A DNA stretch of 64,000 nt from Siphonodentalium dalli (taxonomy: Eukaryota > Mollusca > Scaphopoda > Gadilida > Siphonodentaliidae), in contig CP136061.1 in NCBI GenBank assembly GCA_032622095.1, positions 20,960,991 to 21,024,990 of the forward strand, written 5' to 3'. Below are positions 45,400 through 56,774 of the stretch, one piece after another (the first letter of the stretch is position 1; each line of letters starts with the position of its first letter). Below the pieces are notes generated by a model. It was not told where the DNA came from. It searched no databases and saw only the letters and a program-made list of their open reading frames with translations. The position numbers and the translations under genes were made by a program.

Positions 45400-45734
45400 C
45401 ATCGATAAAACAAACTGCATGTTGCTTTGTCCAGAACAAAGCCATACATCTCCGAAAAGCACATCATTCAAGGAAAGTTTTCCTTCCGGACCTGACACAG
45501 TGATGTTGTGAGGTCCACCAGCTGACATTGGAGGTAGAGTTGCCAGCCACACGCCGTCTGGACCAAACGAGCTTGGCTTTATCTCAGCAGTCGTAACATT
45601 TTCCCCTGAGATGTTAATGGTCACAGTGCCAGATATTTCAGCAGAGAATCCCCAGATATTTGCGTGCATGGGTTCTTTCTGGAGAACCATGTGATCTTGG
45701 TAATAGGATGCGAAAGAGAAAGTACCGGGTCCAG
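45400..45734 (-). CDS. SIAE: SIAE gene A, exon 2 with catalytic serine
   Basis: 335-nt exon, acceptor TGTTTTTCAG, donor GTAAGT, phase 1 in and 0 out, about residues 53-164. It encodes FSFASYYQDHMVLQKEP, IWGFSAEISG, ending in LNDVLFGDVWLCSGQSNM. FASY..DHMVLQ and GDVWLCSGQSNMQ are SIAE signatures; the Ser of GQSN (about residue 156) is the nucleophile of this SGNH-like esterase family. The product would remove 9-O-acetyl groups from sialic acids in the lysosome or secretory route. Several N-x-S/T sites are present (NIS, NVT, NIT). Confidence 0.96.
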
Positions 45735-46661
45735 CTGAAAAACAGGACAGAGATTAACAAGAGCGCCATGCAGAGAATCCCCTTAAGGGTGGTTTTCACT
45801 GAGGTTTATTAATTTTCTGAGGTGGCTTAATTCAAAAGATTTCTTAACCCTTCAATGAAAGGAGCTTCCTGAAATTTTGAGAAAACCCTGTGCCAATGCA
45901 ATATCTTATATGTGCGAGTTTCCCAAAGGGAGCCACACATATATTTAGAGAATAACAATATTTATGTAGCTATTTTGACTTCATTAAAAGATACATGTAA
46001 TCTCATTTTTCAACAGTGTGCATGCCCAATTTCAATGCCATGAACTTGATTTTCAAGTGTTTATTATGTTGCACAGTTTGCTAAACTTAAGCAATTTATT
46101 CATATAAAGGTGGACCAGACAGATTTGGACCGGTCTAGGCATGTCAACCAGATTGCAGAGGACTGGACCAAAACAGGCTGGACTACATGTACCTTGTTAG
46201 TGGACCACCCTGCTCCAGTCCACATCCCTCGATGACATACATGGTTTCATGAATTTTTTACCCATGTTCACAAAATGGGAATTCTTTAAATAACCCAGTT
46301 TCGCTAAAATTGTCTCTTTTTTTACCCAGGTGAGGCAAATCTTGTTTCAAAATTGTTGTTTGGTTAATGAATTTTAAAACAATTTTGCCATTAAAGTGAC
46401 AGATATTTGTTAACATTTTGCAGTTCTTTGCTGACGAAACACCATTTCGCTGCCAGCTTGAGTGCAGCCCATTAAAATATTTATCCTTTATAATTTATTA
46501 ACCAAATGACAATAACACCAACTTAATGAGATTTGCCCAACCTGGGTAACAAAAGTTACTGTCTTTTAAAATACAAATACTTTATCAAAATATTTTAGAC
46601 AACATAAAGATTAACCCCTATTTTAGACCAGCAGTAAATCCTAACTAAATAAACAACTTAC
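45735..46661. other. intron 1 of gene A
   Basis: Contains a 5' fragment of the TTAA hairpin family (about 45845-45945, TTAACCCTTCAATGAAAGG) and otherwise AT-rich sequence. No gene. Confidence 0.6.
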
Positions 46662-46818
46662 TTTTTGGCTGGAATTTGTCTACTTTGGATGCATTTCGTA
46701 CTGAATGTTGATAGAAGTATGGGTTGTCCAGGTCATAATCAAAACTGTATCCAATAATTTGGGTCCAAGTCAAGAATAGAACCAAAAGAGATGCAATCAA
46801 CTGCATGATAAACTGCAT
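46662..46818 (-). CDS. SIAE: SIAE gene A, exon 1 (signal peptide)
   Basis: 157 coding nt ending at GTAAGT (phase 1). The first 23 or so residues (MQFIMQLIASLLVLFLTW then TQIIG) are a clear hydrophobic signal peptide, followed by YSFDYDLDNPYFYQHSVRN, where SIAE proteins begin their mature part. Two in-frame ATGs (46818 and 46806) result from a 12-bp tandem duplication; an in-frame TAA lies upstream. TTTTCAG at about 46848-46854 could be an acceptor for a 5' UTR intron. Total predicted protein is about 558 residues, similar to vertebrate SIAE (about 520). Confidence 0.88.
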
Positions 46819-47372
46819 GATAAACTTCTTACTTCCGATTTATACAACTGAAAAGAACAGATTTAGCAATGCAGTTTACCCATTATCACTCATTACTGTA
46901 GGGTAACATCAAGTTTATTATCAACCAACAGAGACAGAGAGCCACTTATCACTACGTATCAATAGAATTAGACCCCGAAGCCACGACAAATAGTTTTCAT
47001 GGCTGGCTCAACCGATTTTCGTGGCTGGTTAACTAGCTAAGCCGGCTCAGTCACGACGTTCGTGGCTGACTAAATATGGCGGCTCAGCCGGCTGAGATGT
47101 TATCATTCAGCGTATTTTCGTTTCCGAAATGTTCCTAATCCCCTGTTACCGGTTATAGACGCCGTTTTAGCGTTTATAGTGAACCCGTATAATTCCAGAC
47201 CACACGTAATCTTTTGATGTTGGGCTTTTCCATTATGGCGAAAATTCACGAAGGATTGGCATGGATATAGGCCTACTATCTAATTGGTATAAGTAGTTAC
47301 ATTGGGACTTCTGTCGACTTTAGACTGCTATCACCACTGCCATCTTGCGATATATGCATGCATCATTGAATG
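46819..47372. promoter_or_regulatory. upstream region of SIAE gene A
   Basis: The presumed 5' UTR and promoter side of gene A. No TATA box can be assigned with confidence. A stretch of 'ggctggctcagccggct'-type words (46995-47100) has short palindromes (GCTCAGCCGGCTGAG) and resembles the edge of the neighbouring palindrome. Confidence 0.35.
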
Positions 47373-48905
47373 ATGAACCCGATAGTAATGATATATAATA
47401 TTTCAAACTATTTTCTATTCTTATGTGTATATATTGACAAATGCCAGTGATGTCTGAGACTGGGTGTTGTCGATATAAACAATTTATATTTTAACCCTTT
47501 CAATACCGAAGGGATGCGCCCATTCAGTTATATGAAAGCATGCATTGGGATAGTCTATTCCACATTAAGGGGCCAGGTGTTCTGATAATATAACAACCAT
47601 GATGTGTCCATGCGAGTATACCAATATTAGGCATTGATGCGGTTTAGTTCTTTGCGATTCACAGAATGTTCAGTTGTGCTTGACATATAAGCCCATGCAC
47701 ACGGCTCAGCCATTTTACAATTCCGGCGGCGGAGATTTTTAAATGTGGCTGGCGTTAGAAATAATATGGCTGGCGGCGGCTTGTAGCCAATATGGCTGGC
47801 GGCGGCGGCGTACGATGGCGGCTTCGGGCTCTAAATAGAATAATGTATATTATATAGGTCAGAAGCAGGTAAGATGTGTGATATGCAAGCCTGCAAATAG
47901 AGTGTCTGTCATTTGCAAATTGAGGTCCCCAGAGGGTGAATTTAGTGAAGCTATCTCGCAAGATGGGCTAGAATCACCAAATTCACCCTCATGGGAACCT
48001 CATTCTGCTTAGGCCTCAACTGCTATGGGAGACCTATGATCAGAGTGAAGTTCCCCAGGTGAAATTGGTGATGTTCACCGACGGTTCACCCATTGGGCAC
48101 CTCAGTTATGCATTTTATCTTCTGCAAATTAGGGGATATAGAAACTTCCCAGAAGGGAAAAAGTAACTAAAACCAATTTTAATTTGAGACTATAGATACT
48201 TCCCAGATAATGAGGTCCCCAGAGGGTGAATTTGGTGATGCTAGCCCACTATGCAGGATAGCGTCACTAAATTCACCCTCTGGGGACCTCATTCTGCAAA
48301 TGACAGACATGCTATTTGAAGGCTTGGTGATATGATTACCAATTCAATGGTAATGAATATAAATTTCCTCATAGGTGGGGTGTCACCATAATAACACATG
48401 ATATCTATTGGGTCTGAAGGCCAAGCTGATCATAAGTGATAGAGCCCGAAGCCGCCATCGCACGCCACCGCTGCCGCCAGCCATATTGGCCACAAGCCTC
48501 CACCAGCCATATTATCTCTAACGCCAGCCACATGAAAAAATCTCCGCCACTGGAATTGTCAAATGGCTGAGCTGCATGCATGGGCTTATATGTCAAGCAC
48601 AACTTTATTGTGAATCGCAAAGAACTAAACTGCATTGCCCAATATTGTTGGTATACTCGCATGGAGACGGCATGGTTGTTATACTATCATAATACCTGGG
48701 CCTCTCAATGTGGAATAGACTATTCCAATGCATGCTTTCCTATAACTGAATGGGAAAATGCATTCAGTATTGAAAGTATTAAAATATAAATTGTTTATTT
48801 CAACACGACTCAGTCTCAGACATCGCTGGTATTTGTCAATATATGCACATAACCTGTAGAAGAGAATAGAAAATAGTTTGAAATATTATATCATTACTAT
48901 CGGAT
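47373..48905. repeat. large palindrome, arms about 460 bp
   Basis: 47373-47835 is the inverted copy of about 48447-48905 (for example TTAGTTCTTTGCGATTCACA against its complement near 48610-48630, and GGCTTCGGGCTCT against AGAGCCCGAAGCC). The arms have diverged by substitutions and small indels. The spacer holds a complete 441-bp MITE. The inner ends are rich in GGCGGC/GCCGCC. Perhaps a large foldback transposon; no ORF recognised. Confidence 0.85.
47886..48326. mobile_element. 441-bp foldback MITE, second full-length copy
   Basis: Same ends and length as 754-1194 (CAAGCCTGCAAATAG at left, CTATTTGAAGGCTTG at right), with hairpins at both ends. Located in the spacer of the large palindrome. 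Confidence 0.88.
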
Positions 48906-49190
48906 CATTTTGGGCCAAAAAATATTTGGATCGAGTTTCAAAAAGTGGTCCGAAAATGACTTGGCCCTCTGTTCGTTGTGGTAATGTAGCAATTGACCCA
49001 AAATTTTGTGTGGTCACCTGAGTGAAATATCTGGAGGCGAAACATTTTTTATGTCGAGTCTTAAAAAGTGGTCCGAAAATGAATTTCGGGAATTTTTTTT
49101 AAATTATTGCAAATGACCACGTGAATAAGGACCGAACTTTCGGCCAAACAAATCTGGGTCGACATTGTCCAAAATAAGTTTACCTCTGCC
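48906..49190. repeat. two diverged copies of an about 120-bp repeat
   Basis: The phrase AAAAAGTGGTCCGAAAATGA occurs at about 48939 and 49063 in otherwise similar contexts. No coding signal. Confidence 0.65.
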
Positions 49191-49400
49191 ATTATTCATG
49201 CCACCATTACATCCCATCCTTGCCACCATCTGACCACAACTCTGCCACCAATCCATCCCACCCCTTCCACCATTCCATCCCACCATTCCACCCAACCCCT
49301 GCCACCATCTTATCACACCCATACCACATTTGCCACCATTCCATCCACCTCCATCAGCATTCCATCCCACTCCTGCCACCATTCCATCCAACCCCTGTCA
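49190..49400. repeat. C-rich 'ccaccattccatccca' degenerate repeat
   Basis: Repeated words CCACCATTCCATCCCACC with variable spacing. Frames on both strands are biased and not genes. 49400-49500 has a 'aaattatttg-acttcag' short repeat. Confidence 0.75.
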
Positions 49401-49499
49401 CAAATGATTTGCACTTCAATATAAATTATTTGCGATTCAGTGTAAATTATTTGAACTTCAGCGCATATAACCATTATTATTTGTGCTTCAGCTCAAATA

Positions 49500-50271
49500 A
49501 GGAATATATGTGTAAAAGGCCTCCCATATTTCAGTCCTTATACCAGTTAAGTAATTTCGCACCCTGAGTTATAGGTCAACATGACTGCTCTCGCAGATTG
49601 TTGCTTCCAGAAGGGTACGCACTGCGCTCATGACTGAACTACCTGAGTCCTGACCCATGACTAATTGAGCTATCAGCTCCTCGATGTATCACTATCAGGA
49701 GTTAGACTCAAAATTAACACAGCCATTTCAATCCTCCTTTTTAGGCTTGGACAACAATAATCTATATTGACTTCAATCATTTGGCCCTGGGGCTATAACC
49801 TAAAGAAGCAGTAGCCTATTCATGCAGAAAACTGTTTGTTAATTTGACGCTGTTAATGGATGGATCGATGTATAGAAAGACAAACCAAGGCTTCTACACC
49901 AAACTATACAGATACAGAAATTTAACATGATCTCGGAAGTCAACAAATTAAAAATGCAGACAGGACATTAGAATAGAATAGAATTTAATGAGCTTTATTA
50001 CGACAATTGAAATAGTTTTGATCATAACAAACATATAAAACATTTGAGTGAATATAATATCAACACAACAAATATGATGAGTCTACAGACTAGATGAAAA
50101 TTAAATAGTGAGTGTTGATGTTGGAAATTGATAAAGTGAGTAATAGCTTTGCTGAGTTATGTAGACCATGCATTAAAGGGACATACTTTGGATATTTATG
50201 ATATTTTATGATCAAAGTTTATGTATGCAGATGTATGGATAATATTAATGCAGATCTAATGGAATTAACTT
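49500..50271. other. no recognisable gene
   Basis: Intergenic between gene A (right side) and gene B (left side). AT-rich with no array or domain seen. Confidence 0.4.
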
Positions 50272-50530
50272 AAGGGGAATTGTACACTAAATATGGCCAT
50301 TTATGGGACCATCTCCTTTTATACTCAACAGATTATATGCAACAAATGAATGAATTTGAGCCATGGAATTGTGCTAAATATACTTGTGCGCTCTATTAAT
50401 GAGACAAATAACATGGTAGTTATAATGAAAATGATTTTATGACTTGAGTCATAAATTCATTTTAATTATAATTATATTACCATGTTGTTTTTCTCATTCA
50501 TAGAGCCGGATTTAGTGTGCAGTACCCCTT
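50272..50530. mobile_element. 259-bp hairpin MITE related to 7767-8690
   Basis: The left end AAGGGGAATTGTACACTAAA and the complementary right end meet at a central palindrome near ATGACTTGAGTCAT. It shares its TIR with the 0.92-kb element at 7767-8690. Confidence 0.8.
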
Positions 50531-50839
50531 GAAGATAGAATGGAATGCAGTCTCAATGTATCATAGAAAAATATGAATTTAACATCACAAAATGAGAATA
50601 CACTAACTTTCTTCCAGAAGGCCAATGTTAATTAAAGCATTTAAGTAAACTTAGTCATAAAAGATTTCACAAATAAACCAATCGTTATAAAAACTTATTC
50701 ATATAATTATATGCAGTAAGTAAAAAAATCACCAATTAAAATATATTTCATGGAAGGAAATGGGACTGCAGTGTTAGATTAAATGATAGTTAATAACATT
50801 GAAACTCAATTAATCTGGATAGTGATGATATAAATATCT

Positions 50840-51340
50840 GACGGACGAACGGACGGACGGAGGCCATTTCTAAAGTTTCTTTCAGAACATCGGGGGACAA
50901 TTATTGCTCCCATCTAGTTGTCACCCAGAAGTCCAATATGAAGTTTGGTGACAATTGGATAAGGGATCTGTTCGGTAGGGTGTGCCATAGGATTTAGTTA
51001 TGTAAAGAGTAAAATCCAAGATGGCTGCTGGTGGCCATGTTTTTCTTAGAAAATGTTCAAATTTGATAGCACCCATCTAGAGGCGATCATAAACATGACT
51101 GTAAAATCCAATATGGCTGCAGCCAACTTTTTTGGTGAATTTTTGAAAATATTTATGGCTCACATCTAGAGGTCACCCCGAACATCTGTAAGAATTTTGG
51201 TAACGACTGGATGAGGGATGTGGCCTCTGGGGTGTGCTAAAGGAAATTGGATTGACCAAAGCATGCACTGATGAACGACGGATGCCAACCCATGGCAAAA
51301 GCTCAAACTTGACCTGTCAAGTTGAGCTAAAAACAGGCGT
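50840..51340. repeat. degenerate dispersed repeat as at 2870-4970
   Basis: Begins with GACGGACGAACGGACGGACG and continues with 'aatccaagatggctgctggtggccatgttttt', the complement of the words at 4330-4960, ending near 51330 with CTCAAACTTGACCTGTCAAG. Intergenic. Confidence 0.65.
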
Positions 51341-51399
51341 ATAAAAAAATAAATTCTAAAGAAACTCAAAAAACTTGTCAATTTGAGAAAAAAGAGAAG

Positions 51400-51670
51400 A
51401 TAAGCAGAATGAGGTACCCAGAAGATAAATTTAGTGATGCTAGCCCGCTATGCGGGATAGCGTTTCTAAATTCACCCTCTGGGGACTTATAATTCTGCAA
51501 ATGACAGGCACACTAAACTCAGACTTGATGCCCCATTAGACTCGGATGAAATAAAACAAGTACTGATGGCAAAAATAGAATTTCCTACTTTGATGATTTT
51601 TAAATCACTAAATTCCCCCTCTGGGGACCTCATTCTGCAAATGTCCGGCACCACATTTTCAGGCCTGCAT
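51400..51670. mobile_element. partial, rearranged GAGGTCCCC-family MITE
   Basis: A hairpin at 51410-51490 with a mutated left arm (GAGGTACCCAGAAGATAAAT) and a solo right arm at 51605-51640 ending ACCTCATTCTGCAAATG. Lies just beyond the 3' end of gene B. Confidence 0.75.
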
Positions 51671-51793
51671 TGGTACCGTCTAGTTTCAGTTTATTTATTT
51701 ATGAATGTGAGATTGACTATTTCAATCGGTGCGGTCCTATTGGGAGAGTCACACCTTTTATAGTTCCTGTTTACCTATCCGACAACACAGACA

Positions 51794-51799
51794 TTTATT
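51794..51799 (-). terminator. candidate polyadenylation signal of gene B
   Basis: AATAAA on the minus strand, about 10 bases beyond the exon 9 stop. Position is plausible for an animal mRNA with a very short 3' UTR. Not proven. Confidence 0.45.
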
Positions 51800-51808
51800 A
51801 TAAATAGC

Positions 51809-52069
51809 CTAATATCTAGTTAGCCTTGTTCCTAGATACTGAAGCTTCAGGAATGGAGGGGCAGGTAGACTGTTCTGCTTGCTGTAGACCGAACACTTCT
51901 TAAATTCACATGGAGATGTCCTCCATGCATATCGCACTCCCAGCATGTTATGACGGCAAGCATCTAAATAAAGAATCTTCACTGTTCGGAGAGTGTACCC
52001 AACAACAGGAGCTGGTACCCACTCACTGTCACTGTTGCATGCGGAATTCATAGACTGTGAACAGCATAT
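51809..52069 (-). CDS. SIAE: SIAE gene B, terminal exon 9
   Basis: 87 codons after a GTAATTTCAG acceptor, phase 0. It encodes ICCSQSMNSACNSDSEW, VPAPVVGYTLRTVKILYL, GVRYAWRTSPCEFKKC and SLPAPPFLKLQYLG, ending TAG. Homologous to gene A exon 9 up to LPAPPFLKL; the tail then differs, as in both gene A copies. YAWRTSPCEFKKC corresponds to the family's YAW..WPCEYKQC block. Confidence 0.92.
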   Translation of the reverse strand: MCCSQSMNSACNSDSEWVPAPVVGYTLRTVKILYLDACRHNMLGVRYAWRTSPCEFKKCSVYSKQNSLPAPPFLKLQYLGTRLTRY

Positions 52070-54136
52070 CTGAAATTACACACAAGAAATCAAGACATGT
52101 TAGGTCTGCCCTGAGCAAGAGTGCAATAATAAAACAACAATCACCGCGCCTTCTTTTGAAACGAAACACTTGGTTAAACTAAGGTGATTATTGTGACATG
52201 TTCTCAATTAAAGGCACGGATGGCCTTCCCGGTGGGTATTGCTGTAAAAATAGTCATAAACAGAAAGAATGTTAAAATAAAATATCGAGTAAATAGTATG
52301 TTATTGTCAAGTTCGTACACTTTGTTAAGTAAACAAAAGCCAATAATGTTACAGAACCTGGCTTTACATAAGGCCAAAAAAGTGTATGTTTCCGCTAACG
52401 GAGCGAAAAAATTAGGGTAGGTAGGTATATGGAATTTTTTTTTTAATTTTATTTTGATATTTTTTATCCTGCTGCAGAAATAGTGAACTACCTCGACCGA
52501 ATTAAGTGACATAAAATGCCAACTCGTGTTGTGGGCAAAGTATTACTTGATCAACACAGTGGAAATATAAATTAAGATTGATAAAAGATCAAACTTACTT
52601 CATGCTTAAGTCTGTTTTTTATTATTCACATACCACATTTTCATAATTTTGGCTATAAACTTGGTATGAAATTGATGTCACTAACTTTTATAAGAATTTT
52701 ACCCATAATACCACCATTATACCGGTACTTGTATTGTGACGACTACATCCCATTGTCTGGAAGTTAAGCCAGTACACCCAACCTAGCATGCCTGGTTTTT
52801 GGAAACAGTTATAGCTATAACCCCTAACATGTGTGGTTATAACCTCTATACATGTATATATACATATACACATCCACCATGTCTGTTTATGGTGTTCCTA
52901 TGTTCCATAAGTCCCAAACAAGGCATAAAGCAGGCATGAGATCCACTCTCAGGAAATTAAAATTGCAAAAATCATGCCCATCAATTCACAACCCATCACA
53001 CACCCGGGGCTTTTGAGACAGCTGTCACTTCATGATCACTTTTCACAGGGATATGTTAGAAACCATTGGGATACTTTGGTAGCTTAGTTGGTAGTTTCGG
53101 CCATCAAATTTATCAATTGAGGTGTTCTTATATCTAGCTTGTTTAGCAGGTAGGCACACATGGATACAGCTAAAAGTTGTTTATTATTTAATTATTTTTT
53201 TTTAGAAATTTTTGAAATTGCATATTCACTAAGGTAATTATTGTGACATGTTCTCAATTAACCACCATTCTAGAGTTAACACAAAGTAAAATCACCTCAA
53301 GGTTAAATGGCTTGCTAAGTTTCAACTTTGTTAGTTTTTAAATGGTAAATAATCTTGGGAACTTTGATGTTTTTTTATTTTATTTATTATTATTTTGTGG
53401 AAAATGAATGAGGATTCCCATTGTCTGCTGTCGGTTAGTGGCGGGCCGTTATCAACCCCCGACTACAGGACGTTTCTAAGATTTCAGAACAGTAAACTTG
53501 GTTAATACTTTGGGGAAGGCGATGTAAAATGGTAATAAATACATCTTATCACAACAGTGAGTTGATCCGTGTCATCGCATCATGTAAAGTTGAGGTGGGC
53601 GGATCAAACAAGCTGCCGCACTGTCGTACTTAGCATGCTGACGAGATCATTCGATACTGGTTCTCAGGAAAACATGCAGTTAAACCAGTGCAGTGATATA
53701 AATTTTATAGTTTGTTTTGGCACACTGCACTGATTATGATATATGAAAACTACCGTTAGTGACGAGCCGTTGACAACCTGGCCAATAACATTCACATGAT
53801 TTTGGAAAAGCAGGTCACCATTTCCAATATAAGCGATGAGAATTTTTCTCTCTTCATTCAGTCGACTAAGTTCCAATATGATTCCGCTCTTTTGATAATG
53901 ATAACTTACTGATCCCAAAGAAAGAAGACCTGAGAAGCCAGCACCGACTATCTAGTACTGCCTAGGGAAGTTATGTTCAAATAAAGAAATCAACAGATCT
54001 ATGGTTCCATGAATTGTCATGACCAAACAAAAAAGTACACAACGTGAAGCCCGGAGGACCTATCTCCACAATAGTCATAGTCATATAATATAAGTGTAAC
54101 AATATTAATCGATTTACCACTTAACTATAACAAATA
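52070..54136. other. intron 8 of gene B, 3' part
   Basis: No exon was found between exon 9 and exon 8. TTCTCAATTAAAG/ACCACC phrases (about 52199 and 53247) with AAGGTGATTATTGTGACATG or AAGGTAATTATTGTGACATG form a short duplicated repeat in direct orientation, spaced about 1.05 kb. No further gene. Confidence 0.5.
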
Positions 54137-54325
54137 CAGTAATGCTCTAATTAATCGACTCCTTAACCAGAGCAGAATTATGGGTAACTTTTCAGGATTT
54201 AGTCGGAAATATGGCTTGTTGCCATTCATCGGAAAGCAACAAGCCATATTTCCGACTAAATCCTGAAAAGTTACCCATAATTCTGCTCTGCATGGTTAAG
54301 GAGTCGATTAATTAGAGCATTACTG
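54137..54325. mobile_element. CAGTAATG hairpin MITE, intron 8 of gene B
   Basis: CAGTAATGCTC to GAGCATTACTG with a near-perfect palindrome throughout. It starts about 30 bp downstream of the exon 8B donor on the gene strand. The gene A family members are at different intronic positions, so they inserted after the gene duplication. Confidence 0.9.
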
Positions 54326-54358
54326 TTATAACTGCAATTTATCTGCAATTTGTCTCAC

Positions 54359-54563
54359 CTCAAATCCCTTTGTACTTCTCACTGGATTTTCAATCTGTTC
54401 AGTAAGGCCATCATAGTAGATGATGATATACTGCATTGCCATGTCATTGAAAAACATAATAGGCATTGGGCCCTGGAATCGTGAATTCTTTTTATTGTAA
54501 GCGACATTCAGTGCAGATAATAACAATCTGTCAGCGACGTCTTGTTTGTCTCTTGGATGAATG
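54359..54563 (-). CDS. SIAE: SIAE gene B, exon 8
   Basis: 205 nt, phase 2 in and 0 out. It encodes IHPRDKQDVADRLLLSA, LNVAYNKKNSRFQGPMP and YYDGLTEQIENPVRS, ending STKGFE at a single GTGAGA donor. The HPRDK histidine is conserved. This provides the ancestral state for the repeated donor in gene A. Confidence 0.94.
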
Positions 54564-55296
54564 CTGAAACACATGAATAGAATAAAAAAATAATGGTTAA
54601 AAGGCGAACCCCCAAACCAAATATCGTTCAGATCTGATAACCCATGGCTTAGATATCTGCATGGATGGATCAAACAAGAAAATTATTTCCAGATAAACTA
54701 AGAAGGATGACTTTAGAATAGAAAACATGAACGTTATTTGACCCTATTTTGAAAGCAGTCATTATGGTGAACCTCCATATCCAATTTCATTCGGATCCGA
54801 TAACCCATGCATGTTTTCACTTCGCTGTGGAGGGCGGTTCGCGGTAAATTGAATGCGGGTCAACCGCAGTACAAAATGATAAACGCGGTATTCTGGTGGT
54901 ATCACCATGGTAAGTACCGGCCCATAACCTTGTTAAACAGGTCGCTTAATTAGAGCATAGCTGTATATCCATAATTCACTATACTCATCGGAATCTAGGA
55001 GACATCATCTTCAAGTTTTTATAAGTCAATGATATTAATGACTGATTATTCTTTCGTATCTTTTTGTTTTTATAAATACTACTAAATACTATGATTCTCA
55101 CAAACATTTACTGCGCCAGGACTGCAGTCCATATATGGAAACGGTTTATTACGTCAGTTGGGAATGCCGTGTCGTCATAGAAATGAAAAGTAATTGAGAG
55201 ATCTAGAGATGTAATTCCGATAAGATTTTCGTTGTCTTTTCAAAGAGACTGATTATTGCCCACCCAGTGAGATGAGCAGGTGGACGATTAACTCAC
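54564..55296. other. intron 7 of gene B
   Basis: Contains a degenerate right end of the CAGTAATG family (AATTAGAGCATAGCTGTA at 54946-54963) and otherwise AT-rich sequence. Confidence 0.5.
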
Positions 55297-55454
55297 GTTC
55301 CCCATGGCGATTTGTAATCAGGTAGATCCATTGCTACTGCCATAAATACATTATTCATCTTAGGATTGGGTACATATCCGTAATCCGCTGTCTGGTGCCA
55401 TCGTATCCATGGAAATCCACCAACTAATGACGGTTCATCCGTGTTGGCAGCGAG
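55297..55454 (-). CDS. SIAE: SIAE gene B, exon 7
   Basis: 158 nt, acceptor TTCTTCAG, donor GTGAGT, phases identical to gene A exon 7. It encodes LAANTDEPSLVGGFPWIR, WHQTADYGYVPNPKM, FMAVAMDLPDYKSPWG. WHQTADYGYVPNPKM is nearly the family consensus, so gene B appears to be under purifying selection here. Confidence 0.95.
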
Positions 55455-55484
55455 CTGAAGAAGACAGAGAATTCTGTCTAAACA

Positions 55485-55880
55485 AGCCTGAGTGTGCCTG
55501 TCATTTGCAGAATGAGGTCCCCAGAGGGTGAGTTTAGTTATGCTATCCTGCATAGTGGGCTAGCATCACTAAATTCACCCTCTGGGAACCTCATTCTCCT
55601 TAGGCCTCATCTTCTCTGGAAAGTTTCTTTATTATCAAATTTCTATAGAAACTTCTGCACATAAATTCTATTATTTTGTAATTTAGTTTCTCTTTATCCA
55701 ACAAATTGGCAGACGACACATTGCAGAATTGAGGTTCCCAGTGGGTGTACATCACACTATTCACCATTTGGGAACTTCAATCTGAGCCTATGTCTCCATA
55801 GCAGATGAGGCCATGCATGAGGTCCCCAGAGGGTGAATATGGTGATGCTAGCCCACTATGAGAGATTACAATATTTTTTG
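55485..55880. mobile_element. GAGGTCCCC-family MITE, rearranged, intron 6 of gene B
   Basis: A left hairpin at 55514-55595 plus an inverted middle part (about 55730-55815, GGTGTACATCACACT, CTGAGCCTATG) and a truncated right hairpin at 55815-55865. Confidence 0.75.
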
Positions 55881-56035
55881 CCAATTCTCAGGGAAGATGC
55901 AAAATATTATCGAATATGAAACAGGTTTTGGACATTAAATGTTTATGCTTTGATTATTGACTTCACATGGTTAACTCTGGCAAAACTGTTCTCAGCTGAT
56001 TGCAAGAAGGAGATAACTTTGACAATGATTTGCAG

Positions 56036-56092
56036 TGTGGGGATAGGAGGAGGGATAAGGGTAGGGTAGGGGAGCAGGGGTGGGTAGAAGGT
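56036..56092 (+). other. G-rich tract with quadruplex potential
   Basis: The plus strand has at least six G-runs of three or more with short loops (AGGGATAAGGGTAGGGTAGG then GGAGCAGGGGTGGG). It lies on the non-coding strand of gene B intron 6. Confidence 0.6.
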
Positions 56093-56389
56093 GAGACTTT
56101 TTGTGGGAGGGTCACTTGTAAAGTGTGATCACACAGCTCTGGTTCTTTTTGACAGGTTGGTCACATTTTAACAATCTGAATACCTACCATCCAAGGCCCT
56201 TTCACACCATGCAGATTAATCAGCTTGGTGGTTCCCGAGATGTTTAAATGAGTCTCAGTAATTTCATTTAAGATTTTTTTTTTTAATAAAAATTTTCAAG
56301 TTAATTTTTTGTTCATATAATTTTTATTTTTTTTACATTTAGCAAGGTGTTCAATCTAAAAATTTTTTTTAATTTTTCGAAATACATGT

Positions 56390-56755
56390 AGGGCCATAAC
56401 TCTTTTAAAATAAATCGGATCAAACCCATATTCAAACTTGATCTGTATTTTTTGGCTGACAAACACACATACCAAATTTTATTCTGATCAGATAAAAAAT
56501 GAATTTTGAAGTCGAAAAAGTGCCATAACTCCATAAAACAAACTCGGATCAAACCCATGTTCGAACTTGATCTGTATTCTGGGCTGAGAAAGTCATATAC
56601 ATAATTTGGTGCCAATCGGATAGAAAATGTTTCAGTTATCGCACCATGCATAAAGTGTCTATGGATGGACAGACAGATGGACGAACGATGAGAGCTAGGG
56701 TAATCCGGACGTCGACACTATGTGTTCCTTACATGGTATGGGTACACATAAAAAT
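56390..56755. repeat. 'gggccataact' dispersed repeat, intron 6 of gene B
   Basis: Two units like those at 7200-7745 (GGGCCATAACTCTTTTAAAA; CTCGGATCAAACCCATGTTC), ending with GGACAGACAGATGGACG and CATGGTATGGGTACACATAA. It stops 20 bp short of exon 6B. Confidence 0.75.
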
Positions 56756-56774
56756 GAGATAGGGAGTAATCTAC

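Noticed and set aside
44947-45408. 153-codon plus-strand ORF overlapping SIAE exon 2
   Set aside because: Made of the 30-bp intron 2 minisatellite plus the antisense of the exon.
49590-49690. tRNA-like text (minus-strand TAGCTCAATTAG, AGTTCAGTCATGAGCGC)
   Set aside because: No acceptor stem, anticodon loop or T-loop box could be fitted; at best a SINE relic.
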